A DNA stretch of 64,000 nt from the IMG/VR virus record IMGVR_UViG_3300042482_000702, positions 258,478 through 322,477 of that record. One strand, written 5' to 3'. Positions 25,213 to 33,129 of the stretch are shown one piece after another. The position numbers and the translations under genes are program-made. The DNA comes from a virus. Under the pieces are notes generated by a model that worked only from the letters and a program-made list of their open reading frames with translations, searched no databases and had not been told where the DNA came from. Positions within the stretch are counted from its first letter, which is position 1; each line of letters starts with the position of its first letter.

Positions 25213-25284
25213 TGACTCCACAGGGATTCGAACCCCGATAATTTCCTTAGAAGAGAAATGTCCTATCCGTTGAACGATGGAGCC
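25213..25284 (-). tRNA. tRNA-Arg(TCT)
   Basis: Acceptor GGCTCCA/TGGAGTC, anticodon arm TTTCT-CTTCTAA-GGAAA, T-loop TTCGAAT, discriminator A. Confidence 0.93.
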
Positions 25285-25717
25285 AATTTATTCTGTTACC
25301 GACATAGATTGGTAATTAAGTGTGAAAGCCCAAACCCTTTCACTCCCGTATTATCATCCTGCCACATTCTTGACGAATGCCGACGTTTTCACTTAACCTT
25401 CCGTTAGACATGCGAATCTATGTTTTCTGTATGTGGTGAGTAACTTCCTTCCCCACTTGTGTTTCCGAGATATCGAGGGCACCATACTGTCTAACGTCAA
25501 ACAGAATATAATTTTTAAAATAGTTTGACCAAATTTTTCACCATTGCGGTCTTAAGGAGCTATGACTTCATCTCCATGTCCGTTATGGGTAATTACTCCC
25601 AGATGGATGACCGGTGCGCCGTTGTCTTTCATCATACTTTTCACCAACCTATGTGTTAAAGGGTTCCGGCAGTGTCCCCGAAGGTTACTTCATATAATTA
25701 CTTTTTCACTATTTTTG
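25285..25717. other. 432-base stretch without a gene
   Basis: I see no convincing ORF or tRNA. Short complementary segments (GTGAAAG/CTTTCAC) and a GC content above the coding average suggest processed RNA or spacer, but no fold is compelling. Confidence 0.3.
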
Positions 25718-25789
25718 AGCGAATGGAGGGAATCGAACCCTCATCCCTTGATTGGAAGTCAAGAGTAATGACCATTATACGACATTCGC
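25718..25789 (-). tRNA. tRNA-Gly(TCC)
   Basis: Acceptor GCGAATG/CATTCGC, anticodon arm CTTGA-CTTCCAA-TCAAG, T-arm GAGGG-TTCGATT-CCCTC, discriminator T as in bacterial Gly tRNAs. Confidence 0.93.
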
Positions 25790-25922
25790 AGTTTAGATGA
25801 ACTTCGGACTTGTGTACCGAAATGAGACCCAATAATTAAATCACTAACCCCGGGTGTGGTCTATTCATCTATTTTTTTAAGCTTATACCTTTAAAATAAA
25901 TTTTAATTTTAAGCTTATAAGC

Positions 25923-26096
25923 TTAAACTTTCGTTTTAAGGTTGTTAATCTCCTTCTCGATTCTTTTCTTATCAGAATCAGTTAAAGGAATCTTGGTATT
26001 CATAGTACCCTTTTCGGTTTTTACACCATTTTTTAATTGTTTCTCCAACACTTCAAGAACTCTTTGTTGTCTTGACCTTTTCGCTGCTGTTGCCAT
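25923..26096 (-). CDS. small basic hypothetical protein
   Basis: 57 residues, MATAAKRSRQQRVLEVLEKQ..., highly basic and helical with two charged helices around a TEKGTMNTKIPLTDSD loop. A DNA- or RNA-binding role is possible, but no motif is decisive. Confidence 0.55.
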   Translation of the reverse strand: MATAAKRSRQQRVLEVLEKQLKNGVKTEKGTMNTKIPLTDSDKKRIEKEINNLKTKV

Positions 26097-26119
26097 ACGG
26101 ATTTAGTTATTAAATTAGT

Positions 26120-26190
26120 AGCGTAGGGCAGGTAACGCTCCTGCTTTGGTCGGCTTATGAGACCGATGAGATACTATACCTCCCCCTCGC
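26120..26190 (-). tRNA. tRNA-Met(CAT), second copy
   Basis: Acceptor GCGAGGG/CCTACGC (one mismatch), D-arm GAG/CTC, anticodon arm TCGGT-CTCATAA-GCCGA, T-arm GCAGG-AGCGTTA-CCTGC with an AGC-type loop. Confidence 0.8.
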
Positions 26191-26206
26191 GATGTATTAT
26201 TTTTTG

Positions 26207-26278
26207 CGGTCTATGAGAGAATCGAACTCTCATCTCTACCGTGACAGGGTAGCATCCTAGCCGTTGAACGAATAGACC
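26207..26278 (-). tRNA. tRNA-Asp(GTC)
   Basis: Acceptor GGTCTAT/ATAGACC, anticodon loop CTGTCAC, T-arm GAGAG-TTCGATT-CTCTC, discriminator G as required for Asp. A TATCTTTG box lies upstream at 26382-26389. Confidence 0.93.
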
Positions 26279-26419
26279 AAAATTTTCAATCCAAAGGTGA
26301 CAAACCTATAACAATTGAAAGAGAAAGAACCGTGTTTCCCGGGTAGTGACTTCCCGTATTCTGTCTTCCTGTTTTGTTTTACAAAGATAGTTATTAAATC
26401 TTTAATAACCAATTTTTTT

Positions 26420-27025
26420 TTACACCATTTTATTAAGTGTTGGTAAATACCATTTAAATCTCACCGCCATTACTCTAACTGATATAATCACTAATGAAGT
26501 GGTTAAATATAACACATCTGAGTTTAGGTTAAATTTCCTAAGTATGAAGAACACAATCCCCCCTAATATACAAATGGTAGCATATATTTCTTTTTTAAAG
26601 ATAACCGGTATTTCAGCACATAGAATATCTCTAATCACACCACCAAAACAAGCGGTCATTGTACCTAATGCGATACATATAATGGGATGTAGACCAATGT
26701 TTATTCCTTTTTCTAACCCAATCAATGTGAATACCCCTAAACCGATTGTATCAAATATAAAAAGATATATTTTAAATTTCTCTATTAGTTGTTTGAATAA
26801 TAATGTTACTATAAACCCTGTTATTATTACATAGATATAATCTATGTTGAGCATCCATCCCACCGGTGTTCTTCCAATCATTACATCTCTCAGTGTTCCT
26901 CCACCTAATGCGGTTACGAATGTAATTATAAACACACCAAATAAATCCATTTTTTTATCTATGGATACTAAAGCTCCGGATATGGCAAATGCCAGTGTTC
27001 CTATTAGGTCTAATAAATTAAACAT
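26420..27025 (-). CDS. TRIC-type (UPF0126/YadS-like) membrane channel
   Basis: 201 residues, almost entirely six to seven hydrophobic helices arranged as two similar halves. GGGTLRDVMIGRTPVGW (about 42-58) and GGVIRDILCAEIPVIF (about 128-143) are the paired GG..RD signature helices of the trimeric intracellular cation channel family. Bacterial members conduct potassium or other monovalent cations. A phage copy could alter host ion balance. It lies among tRNA genes. Confidence 0.85.
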   Translation of the reverse strand: MFNLLDLIGTLAFAISGALVSIDKKMDLFGVFIITFVTALGGGTLRDVMIGRTPVGWMLNIDYIYVIITGFIVTLLFKQLIEKFKIYLFIFDTIGLGVFTLIGLEKGINIGLHPIICIALGTMTACFGGVIRDILCAEIPVIFKKEIYATICILGGIVFFILRKFNLNSDVLYLTTSLVIISVRVMAVRFKWYLPTLNKMV

Positions 27026-27072
27026 TAATCATTTATTTTAAATTAATTGGTCTTAACAATAGACCTTTTTTG

Positions 27073-27144
27073 TGGAGCTACACGGTAACGCTCCGTGTTC
27101 TATGATTTGCAAAACCATTGTAATTGCTTTTATACGACAGCCCC
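27073..27144 (-). tRNA. tRNA-Ala(TGC)
   Basis: Acceptor GGGGCTG/TAGCTCC, anticodon arm ATGGT-TTTGCAA-ATCAT, T-arm CACGG-AGCGTTA-CCGTG, discriminator A. The D-arm is weak. Confidence 0.85.
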
Positions 27145-27205
27145 AATTTTGGATAGATGAGGTTCTATCCGGACCAGTACCTTCTCCCTTGGGAGATGTC
27201 AGTTG

Positions 27206-27277
27206 TAGCCCCACCGGGAGTCGAACCCGACTTTTATGGATGAAAACCATATGTCCTAACCGATAGACGATAGGGCC
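27206..27277 (-). tRNA. tRNA-Glu(TTC)
   Basis: Acceptor GGCCCTA/TGGGGCT, anticodon arm TATGG-TTTTCAT-CCATA, T-loop TTCGACT, discriminator A. Confidence 0.92.
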
Positions 27278-27324
27278 GTTTTGTATTACCAATATGTCAA
27301 TTAACTTGTTTGTTTTTGATGGTA

Positions 27325-27355
27325 CAAAGATAATGCTTTATTTCATTCCACCAAA
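27325..27355 (-). promoter_or_regulatory. host-type promoter of the Glu-Ala tRNA array
   Basis: Minus strand TTTG (27352-27355), 19 bases, TATCTTTG (27325-27332). Confidence 0.85.
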
Positions 27356-27356
27356 C

Positions 27357-27494
27357 TTATTCTTCAATAATATTATTCAGAACCAAATCTAATGCGTGGT
27401 CTTCATCCCACTCTGATTCATCAACAACATTTTTTAATCCGTAGGTTACTCCCAATATCGGTGAGTAATCCATAACCAATTCTTCTCTAATCAT
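27357..27494 (-). CDS. acidic microprotein
   Basis: 45 residues, MIREELVMDYSPILGV..., ending in acidic helix DEDHALDLVLNNIIEE. It lies in a small-gene operon behind the 27880 promoter. No function is recognised. Confidence 0.5.
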   Translation of the reverse strand: MIREELVMDYSPILGVTYGLKNVVDESEWDEDHALDLVLNNIIEE

Positions 27495-27502
27495 ACCTGT
27501 TA

Positions 27503-27616
27503 TTATTTTTTAGTTATTTTATCCACATATTTTTTACCTACGGCTACTAATAAAATAAAACATATCAATAATCCACTAATAATAACCACCAATTGTTCTC
27601 CTGTATATTCTTCCAT
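27503..27616 (-). CDS. single-pass membrane microprotein
   Basis: 37 residues with one transmembrane helix (VVIISGLLICFILLVAV) and a basic C-terminal tail. It sits between a lipoprotein gene and an acidic microprotein gene. Confidence 0.5.
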   Translation of the reverse strand: MEEYTGEQLVVIISGLLICFILLVAVGKKYVDKITKK

Positions 27617-27631
27617 ATCTTTAATTTGTTT

Positions 27632-27862
27632 TTACCAAGTATTGGTGTTATAAATACAAAACTCTGAACCCACTTGGGCGTTTCTCCAATCATTCGGATA
27701 TAGATAAAATAATTTATCATCACCGGTACATTCATTTCTAATTACAACAGAATAATCTCGTACTCTATTACTAACCACTAAACCACAATTACAACTCACA
27801 TACTCATTAATAGAACAAGATAAGAATAGTGGGATAACTATAATTAAAATTAATTTTTTCAT
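27632..27862 (-). CDS. small lipoprotein
   Basis: About 76 residues starting MKKLILIIVIPLFLSC, with lipobox FLSC. A longer frame is excluded because its start lies inside the promoter at 27880-27910. The mature part contains CNCG and two further cysteines. It is a second phage lipoprotein besides 6711; function unknown. Confidence 0.65.
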   Translation of the reverse strand: MKKLILIIVIPLFLSCSINEYVSCNCGLVVSNRVRDYSVVIRNECTGDDKLFYLYPNDWRNAQVGSEFCIYNTNTW

Positions 27863-27879
27863 AACCCTTTTATTTTTGA

Positions 27880-27910
27880 CAAAGATACAACTTAATTTCA
27901 TTCTACCAAA
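27880..27910 (-). promoter_or_regulatory. host-type promoter
   Basis: Minus strand TTTG (27907-27910), 19 bases, TATCTTTG (27880-27887). Confidence 0.85.
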
Positions 27911-27917
27911 TATAAAT

Positions 27918-27955
27918 CAAAAAAAAAATCCACCTTTTTTTGAAGATGGATTTTT
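27918..27955. terminator. bidirectional terminator
   Basis: AAATCCACC...GGTGGATTT-like hairpin (AAAATCCATCTTC on one arm) flanked by A and T runs. Confidence 0.6.
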
Positions 27956-28185
27956 AAATATTTTTTTACTTAAATATATATCATACCATCGTCTTCCAAG
28001 TTGTATCTCTACCCTCAGTTCCCGCTATCGTAAGTAATATGTTTAAAGTTTGCATTTTTTGTGTTATTGTAATTTCTAATAAATATACGACATTTTGTGA
28101 AAGTGTCAAGTGGTTTTAAAATTATTTTTTAAACTTAATCATAATTTAAGATATTTATAGTAAATAAACTTTTAAAAATTCAATT

Positions 28186-28356
28186 ATGAATAAAGAACAA
28201 ATTTTTGGTGTTATTCGCCACGTATTCACTGCCATTGGTGGTATTGTCATTGCACAAGGTTACATATCTGATAGTATGTACACTGAATTATCCGGAGCGA
28301 TATTAACATTAACTGGTGTAATTTGGTCAATTGTTGCTAAAAAATCTACAGTATAA
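28186..28356 (+). CDS. holin-like protein (Pam3-gp28 type)
   Basis: 56 residues with two hydrophobic helices: IRHVFTAIGGIVIAQGYI and LSGAILTLTGVIWSIVAKK. The IRH.xTAxGG and GxxWSxxAKK signatures match the small Pam3-gp28-like holin family. A TATTTATA late motif lies at 28152-28159 and a terminator follows. A second holin candidate sits next to the endolysin, so this one may be an antiholin or accessory pore protein. Confidence 0.65.
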   Translation: MNKEQIFGVIRHVFTAIGGIVIAQGYISDSMYTELSGAILTLTGVIWSIVAKKSTV

Positions 28357-28359
28357 TAA

Positions 28360-28392
28360 ACAGAAAAAGGTTAGAGAAATCTAACCTTTTTT
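28360..28392 (+). terminator. terminator of the holin-like gene
   Basis: AAAAGGTTAGA-GAAA-TCTAACCTTTTTTT. Confidence 0.85.
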
Positions 28393-28420
28393 TATGCCTT
28401 TAAGTTAAATAAAAAAAAGC

Positions 28421-28622
28421 TTAACAACCCCGCCCTCGGGTCGTAGCGGGCAACTTGAGAATTACTTCTCGTGGGAATTCCGGAATTGGTTGTGTTCCTC
28501 ACCGGCGTACCAGTCCTTATCTATCCTTTAACCGTATTTCTACGGTGCTACTGTTGGGAGGTCACCCCTATCAACACACCTAGTCCATTAGTTTTTTAGA
28601 GTATGGACACCCCGGTTGTTAA
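28421..28622 (-). ncRNA. 202-nt stem-closed structured RNA
   Basis: The ends pair over 9 bp (TTAACAACC/GGTTGTTAA) and the 3' end runs into GC-TTTTTTTT. Internal hairpins include ACCGTA-GAAA-TACGGT, TCCAT...ATGGA, GAGAA-GTAA-TTCTC and CCCGC...GCGGG. No ORF is present. Length and closed rod shape recall 6S RNA, but the sequence does not let me assign it. Confidence 0.6.
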
Positions 28623-28691
28623 ACTTTTTAATTTAATATTCTCTTACATAACGGCGATTATCGCCGGTATTAACCTAATTGGTAAATAAAA

Positions 28692-28839
28692 AAACAGACA
28701 ATGGGGATTCTCCGATATTTCAGTCTTAGGGGACTAGACGGGCATCATACCCGTGTTTACCCTCGGCGGTCTCTTGGTTTGGTTGATTACTCCAAACCTC
28801 ACCCCTACACTACCACTGACGTAAGTTATAGGTCTGTTT
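28692..28839 (-). ncRNA. 148-nt stem-closed structured RNA
   Basis: Terminal stem AAACAGAC/GTCTGTTT followed by T run; internal hairpins GGTTTGG-AGTAATCAA-CCAAACC and ACGGG-TATGATG-CCCGT. It neighbours the 28421 and 28848 RNAs. Confidence 0.55.
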
Positions 28840-28847
28840 TTAATTCT

Positions 28848-28931
28848 TTGTAAAACAACAGACGGCTTTGAAGTACATCCACACCAACAATTATGACCGA
28901 CTTCACCTTATGTGGAAGTTTAGTTTTACAA
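28848..28931 (-). ncRNA. 84-nt stem-closed structured RNA
   Basis: Terminal stem TTGTAAAAC/GTTTTACAA (9 bp) with an internal GAAGT/ACTTC helix. No ORF. Confidence 0.4.
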
Positions 28932-28962
28932 TATCTATCAAGATTTACCCCAGTCTTTAGGT

Positions 28963-29043
28963 CGCTATTAATACCTTTAACCCATACTCTCGGAACACTA
29001 TGGAGATGGAATCAAACCATCTAATAACCCGTCGGTTATAGCG
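28963..29043 (-). ncRNA. permuted tRNA-like RNA, third candidate
   Basis: Minus strand order: CGCTAT, AACC-GACG-GGTT hairpin, T-arm GATGG-TTTGATT-CCATC, hairpin CCATA...TATGG in the acceptor position, a D-like TTAA-AGGTA-TTAA hairpin, and the closing ATAGCG. The T-before-D layout matches the RNAs at 5471 and 5671, but the arms are less canonical. Confidence 0.4.
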
Positions 29044-29120
29044 TCAGCCTTATATTTCCTATCTTTTGGAGATAACTTTCGTCTGTCACCTTATTCAACC
29101 TTATATGAATAAATCTTTTG

Positions 29121-29227
29121 CCCTTCCAGTGGGAATCGAACCCACATACTCTTAATACATTCTTGGAATGGTTACCGGAGGGAGATGTATTCGTCTCTGT
29201 GTTTTGCTCTTTTTAAACTACAGAAGG
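29121..29227 (-). tRNA. tRNA-like with oversized anticodon/variable region
   Basis: Acceptor CCTTCTG/TGGAAGG, TA at 8-9, D-stem GTTT/AAAC and T-arm GTGGG-TTCGATT-CCCAC are good, discriminator G. About 54 bases lie between the D- and T-arms, with an AATACAT/ATGTATT helix, so no anticodon can be assigned. An intron-like insertion or a decayed tRNA are both possible. Confidence 0.45.
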
Positions 29228-29233
29228 ATTTTG

Positions 29234-29304
29234 CACGTTTGATAGGTCTCGAACCCATACAAATTCTTTTGGAGAGAATTATGCTACCATTACATCACAA
29301 ACGT
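29234..29304 (-). tRNA. tRNA-Trp(CCA)
   Basis: Acceptor ACGTTTG/CAAACGT, anticodon arm ATTCT-CTCCAAA-AGAAT, T-loop TTCGAGA, discriminator G as in Trp. Confidence 0.93.
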
Positions 29305-29305
29305 A

Positions 29306-29953
29306 TTATTTTAACCATTTTCTAACAGCGTTATCACTAACACCATATTTACGACCTGTTCCTCTATACCCAAGATTAATAATATCTTGTTTTATTTGTT
29401 CTATGGACGGTCTTTCAACTTTTCTATTTTGTTTATTTGAACATTTAATACATTTATCACTTTTTTTATCTTTTGTACTACCACATTCACAATGATATTT
29501 AATTTTATTGGATTTCCCGGAATATGTACTAGTTTGGGAGTGACAATTAGGACATAAAAATCTTAAATTTTCTATTCTATTATCATTATTAACTCCATTT
29601 ATATGGTCTAAATGTAGACTAATATTTTTACCATTCCACACCCCATTATTACCACATTCAATACATTTATATTCAAGTAAATTTTTCTTTAATATTCTAT
29701 TTTTAATTTTTTGTCTTGGAAATGTTGAATTTTCAACAAAAACATCCTCATCTAATCTAACCTCTTTAGGTCCAGTCCCATAATAATTATATTTAGGAAT
29801 CTCTAATCCCAATTTAATTATTCTATCTTTAATGTTCCTATAACCACCCGAACCATTTGGTGATAAATTAAATAATAAAATAACCTCTCTCATAGATTTT
29901 GAATTATTCAAAATTTCAAATAACTCTTCTTTTGTAATAGTTTTTAAGTTCAT
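29306..29953 (-). CDS. free-standing HNH homing-type endonuclease
   Basis: 215 residues. A zinc knuckle CIECGNNG precedes SLHLDHINGVNNDNRIENLRFLCPNCHSQT (about 110-140), the His-Asn-His core with its second CxxC. A further Cys cluster (CECG...CIKC) and a C-terminal helix-turn-helix RGTGRKYGVSDNAVRKWLK for DNA binding complete the usual layout. Its stop lies one base from tRNA-Trp, suggesting that it entered the tRNA array as a mobile element. It has a TATTTATA element upstream. Confidence 0.88.
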   Translation of the reverse strand: MNLKTITKEELFEILNNSKSMREVILLFNLSPNGSGGYRNIKDRIIKLGLEIPKYNYYGTGPKEVRLDEDVFVENSTFPRQKIKNRILKKNLLEYKCIECGNNGVWNGKNISLHLDHINGVNNDNRIENLRFLCPNCHSQTSTYSGKSNKIKYHCECGSTKDKKSDKCIKCSNKQNRKVERPSIEQIKQDIINLGYRGTGRKYGVSDNAVRKWLK

Positions 29954-30184
29954 ATTATGTCTTTTATTATAAATATCTTAAAAAATACCAAAGTTCACCA
30001 TAACCTATGTTTTACCAAAAATAATAACATAATCATTCGTAGTCCCCTGCCGGGCAACCCTCCTACTTTTTCACACAATCCGGATGCCTCCAAATCTAAT
30101 TTTCTTTTTTACCCCTATTAAGAAACGCGTTTTCCGTTCGGTAGTTCAAGCCCATTTTCGTGAGTTAAATAATTATGTTATTTG

Positions 30185-30267
30185 AGTTCAGGGTCGGATT
30201 CGAACCGACGAGGACTTTCGTCATTGGTTTTGCAGACCAATCTAATCAACCACTCTAGCACCTGAAC
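30185..30267 (-). tRNA. tRNA-Cys(GCA) with long variable arm
   Basis: Acceptor GTTCAGG/CCTGAAC, anticodon arm TTGGT-CTGCAAA-ACCAA, discriminator T (the Cys identity base), T-arm GTCGG-TTCGAAT-CCGAC. The variable arm (GAC-GAAA-GTC) and the GAGTGGTTGA D-loop look Ser-like. Confidence 0.88.
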
Positions 30268-30328
30268 ATTTAAAGTAAAATATAATTTACAAATACACCC
30301 ATTTTTGTAAATTATATTTAATGTTAAT

Positions 30329-30709
30329 TTAATAACCTATTTCATCTTTAACCTCCCATTGTTTATCAATGGGGATTCTTTCAATCTTTTCCACCGGAAC
30401 AAATCCGTCAAATCCTTTGTCTTTAACATCTTCAAAATGTTCTATGGTGTCCAAGTAAAATCCAAATTGATATCTAACGTATTGGAACTTCTCTCCGTCC
30501 CAATAAGCGACGTGGTTGTTTCTACAGAAACCATTATACCACCCCTCAACCATTTCATTTTTTGGTATCATCATTTCTATTTTTATATTAGCACCCTTGT
30601 CTATATAGCCTGAATCTCTCAAGCGCCATGCCTTATTAGGGTCTCTATATAAACTTAGGGTCACGTAGTTACTGGATGAACCCAAATAACTTACTTGCTG
30701 AGAACTCAT
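30329..30709 (-). CDS. hypothetical protein
   Basis: 126 residues, beta-rich and aromatic (YNGFCRNNHVAYWDGEKFQYVRYQFGFYLDT contains a Cys-Asn-His cluster). The central WDGEKF and HVAYW resemble small phage-specific folds, but no family is named. A stem-closed RNA lies immediately upstream. Confidence 0.6.
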   Translation of the reverse strand: MSSQQVSYLGSSSNYVTLSLYRDPNKAWRLRDSGYIDKGANIKIEMMIPKNEMVEGWYNGFCRNNHVAYWDGEKFQYVRYQFGFYLDTIEHFEDVKDKGFDGFVPVEKIERIPIDKQWEVKDEIGY

Positions 30710-30710
30710 T

Positions 30711-30774
30711 TGTGTTGATAGAGGCGTTCTCTATACGTTTAATTTACCTATTCCTTTCTCAAGGGAACAACACA
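30711..30774 (-). ncRNA. 64-nt small RNA, family shared with 33612-33826
   Basis: Terminal stem TGTGTTG/CAACACA encloses TTCC...GGAA and ATAGAG-AACGC-CTCTAT hairpins. The 5' part TGTTGTTCC.. recurs in the tandem units near 33.7 kb. Confidence 0.45.
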
Positions 30775-30888
30775 TCTACCATTTCTGATAGTATCTTTAT
30801 GTAAATAACCAAGACAATTGTACAAATGCTACCACGTATTTCTTTGGTTCACTTATTATTTACAAAGGTTTCAATGTTTAACCTATTT

Positions 30889-31074
30889 TTACAACGATAC
30901 AATTACATTTCTACTTTTGAGAATCTTTCTCAAAAAAACTAATCTTTTTCTATGATTAACATACTCATCAGCATCATTGGCTTTATGACCTCTAAATATT
31001 GATTCGGTTATCTCACAATCCAATTTAATAATTTCGGTTATTATCTCCTCCGTGGTTAAATTACTTTTTTTCAT
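30889..31074 (-). CDS. small helical hypothetical protein
   Basis: 61 residues, charged and helical (TTEEIITEIIKLDCEITE...HRKRLVFLRKILKSRN). Its ATG overlaps the stop of the upstream gene (ATGA), so the two are coupled. Confidence 0.55.
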   Translation of the reverse strand: MKKSNLTTEEIITEIIKLDCEITESIFRGHKANDADEYVNHRKRLVFLRKILKSRNVIVSL

Positions 31075-31394
31075 ATCTTCTCAAATTCGTCTTCAAATCC
31101 GTACCACTCATCACCATTTTCATCTTCGTACCAACATTTGTATTCTCGCTCGTACCGATTCCAATCAATTCTTGTTAATTCAACTTCATTTCCCCCATCT
31201 TTGTTTATAACCACTTCACCCACTTGGAATGTTTGTGGTGCGTAATTGTCGATTGTTTTACTTTGAATAATTAAATCTCCAACACTTTTAACCTCATCGG
31301 TTTGGATATTGGTGTAATTTCCTCCGGATGATAATTTCCACCCTTTACTATACAACCAAATCGTAAAATCTAAAATTTCTTTTTCTAATAACAT
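31071..31394 (-). CDS. hypothetical protein
   Basis: 107 residues from MLLEKEILDF. A longer frame begins inside the TATCTTTG promoter box (31416-31423), so the internal ATG is chosen. The C-terminal half (GEVVINKDGG...YKCWYEDENGDEWYGFEDEFEKI) looks like a small SH3-like barrel with an acidic tail. Confidence 0.6.
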   Translation of the reverse strand: MLLEKEILDFTIWLYSKGWKLSSGGNYTNIQTDEVKSVGDLIIQSKTIDNYAPQTFQVGEVVINKDGGNEVELTRIDWNRYEREYKCWYEDENGDEWYGFEDEFEKI

Positions 31395-31426
31395 AATACA
31401 TCTGTTTTGTGAGTACAAAGATAATA

Positions 31427-31759
31427 CTATTTTTTACCCAATCCTACAATCGTAACACTTTTAATCTTTTTTTTACCTTTTTTAACTTTTTTCTCAACTT
31501 TTGGTTGGGAAACTCTACTTTGTTTCGCCAATACCTTCCTTGTTCTTTTACACATTTTTTCTAAAATCTCCAATGATTCAAGATTCTTAAAGAAAACAGT
31601 TAGAAGTTCTTCCGATTCGTCTGAAGAATAAATATTATCACCAATCATTCTTGGTTTTAATAATTTATTAAAACTAATAAATGGTGTTTGAGTAATATTC
31701 TCAATTCCCGCACCCATAGACAATTCTCCCAATCCCGCAACAACAATACTTTTTTTCAT
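31427..31759 (-). CDS. basic-tailed hypothetical protein
   Basis: 110 residues; the N-terminal half begins KKSIVVAGLGELSMGAG, and the C-terminal 40 residues are strongly basic (KVEKKVKKGKKKIKS). TATCTTTG at 31793-31800 is the likely promoter. Function unknown; nucleic-acid binding is plausible. Confidence 0.55.
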   Translation of the reverse strand: MKKSIVVAGLGELSMGAGIENITQTPFISFNKLLKPRMIGDNIYSSDESEELLTVFFKNLESLEILEKMCKRTRKVLAKQSRVSQPKVEKKVKKGKKKIKSVTIVGLGKK

Positions 31760-31820
31760 AATTTTTATATATTTAATTTCGACAAAGATAATACAATTTT
31801 TTAAACTACCAAACTTTATT

Positions 31821-32330
31821 TTAAAAAAATAAATAAGGTTCCCATTCTTTTGGGATATCGTGATGAACTTGTTTCATTAACATCAGATAATGTGGTCGTC
31901 TTGGTTGAGGTATGTCTTTACCATATTCCTCTAACGTCAAATTGGACTTCTCACCGTTACATCTCCTACAAGCGGTAACCAAGTTGTCCCAACTATCTTT
32001 ACCCCCCTTAGATTGGGGTACTACATGGTCTAATGTTAATGTCTTTCTGTTATTACACCCACAATATACACATTCAAAGTTATCTCTACGATAAACATTC
32101 TCTCTATTTAAAGGAACTTTTTGTATGATTTGATTAACATACTTATATACCCGAATGATTGATGGTTTTTTGATGTCCAATTCAGGATTTACTAATTTGA
32201 ATGATTCCGGATGTTCGTTTATAACATCGGCATTACCTTTATAAGAAATGACGAAAGCCCTCTCTGTGGAAATAATACTCCTCGCCATGAAACTTGAATC
32301 TAAAACCAAAGTTTTTTGGTAACTACTCAC
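31821..32330 (-). CDS. HNH endonuclease (McrA-like)
   Basis: 169 residues. The core CVYCGCNNRKTLTLDHVVP (about 91-109), followed by GGKDSWDNLVTACRRCNGEKSN, contains two CxxC zinc knuckles and the catalytic His. This subfamily occurs as free-standing phage and bacterial nucleases. No DNA-binding repeat is attached, so target choice is unknown. Confidence 0.88.
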   Translation of the reverse strand: MSSYQKTLVLDSSFMARSIISTERAFVISYKGNADVINEHPESFKLVNPELDIKKPSIIRVYKYVNQIIQKVPLNRENVYRRDNFECVYCGCNNRKTLTLDHVVPQSKGGKDSWDNLVTACRRCNGEKSNLTLEEYGKDIPQPRRPHYLMLMKQVHHDIPKEWEPYLFF

Positions 32331-32360
32331 GATTTCTAATTTTTAATTAAACATTTTTTT

Positions 32361-32960
32361 TTACTCTAAACTATCAGGATAGTATAAAAGTGTTGGATTT
32401 TTCTTTTGGATGTCTATCTCCGGAAATTTTTCTTGGAATTTTCTAACATCAAATTTTCTGGTAATTAAATGAACACCATTTTTTGTTGGGATGACAGCCT
32501 CAACTTTATCACCAACCGGTTGTAAAACAATTAGAAATTTTGACACTTCAAAAAGAGTATCAAAATCTTTAGTATCAATATCTACAATCCATCTTTTTTC
32601 CTGTGTCTTAATTTGACCCACAACCGAATCAAATAAACCTTTTTGGTTTTGAACCCCATTTTTGATTCTCTCAGCAAGAAGTGCTAACATATCCAAAGAT
32701 ACATCACGATGATTTTGTTTTTGGATGTGGATGTAAGCTCTCGCTTTAAACATCTCACATAATTGGATAATCTCATCATACCTTTTCTCCAAATGCTCAA
32801 TACTATCAATACAGTAAGTTTTAATTGTTCTTACTGATTGGTGATTGTCCCTCTCATCGATGGGTTGGTCTTTTTTACGCTTAAAAACATATAACATATA
32901 AAAATCACCCTTTTCGGAGAAATTTAACAATGGTTTCAGTTGTTCGATGTTGTTTATCAT
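32361..32960 (-). CDS. possible archaeo-eukaryotic primase-like protein
   Basis: 199 residues. RWIVDIDTKD (D127, D129) followed by PTKNGVHLITRKFD (H164) resembles the DxD...sxH metal and nucleotide motifs of the AEP/PrimPol fold. The protein is shorter than a full primase and no zinc knuckle is seen. It could be a reduced AEP or a structural relative. Confidence 0.4.
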   Translation of the reverse strand: MINNIEQLKPLLNFSEKGDFYMLYVFKRKKDQPIDERDNHQSVRTIKTYCIDSIEHLEKRYDEIIQLCEMFKARAYIHIQKQNHRDVSLDMLALLAERIKNGVQNQKGLFDSVVGQIKTQEKRWIVDIDTKDFDTLFEVSKFLIVLQPVGDKVEAVIPTKNGVHLITRKFDVRKFQEKFPEIDIQKKNPTLLYYPDSLE

Positions 32961-32977
32961 TATTTCTATTTTTTTGT

Positions 32978-33047
32978 TCCCCCAGGTGGTATCGAACCAA
33001 CTTCCCGATATTAAAAGTATCGTGCTTCACCTTAAAGCTTTGGGGGA
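32978..33047 (-). tRNA. tRNA-Lys(TTT)
   Basis: Acceptor TCCCCCA/TGGGGGA, D-stem GCTT/AAGC, anticodon arm CGATA-CTTTTAA-TATCG, T-loop TTCGATA, discriminator A. Confidence 0.92.
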
Positions 33048-33129
33048 GTTTGAGCTCATTTCACTTTGTTATTTGGCTCAAAACATAACTAATTTGAGCT
33101 TAATAATCAAAGTTTGTGAGCCACATTTG

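Noticed and set aside
25562-25768. Plus-strand 68-codon frame
   Set aside because: It runs through tRNA-Gly and non-coding sequence; the composition is that of translated RNA genes.
27053-27292. Reading frames across the Ala and Glu tRNAs on both strands
   Set aside because: They are translations of tRNA genes.
27981-28055. 24-codon minus-strand frame
   Set aside because: Short, without a clear promoter or motif; could be real but cannot be supported.
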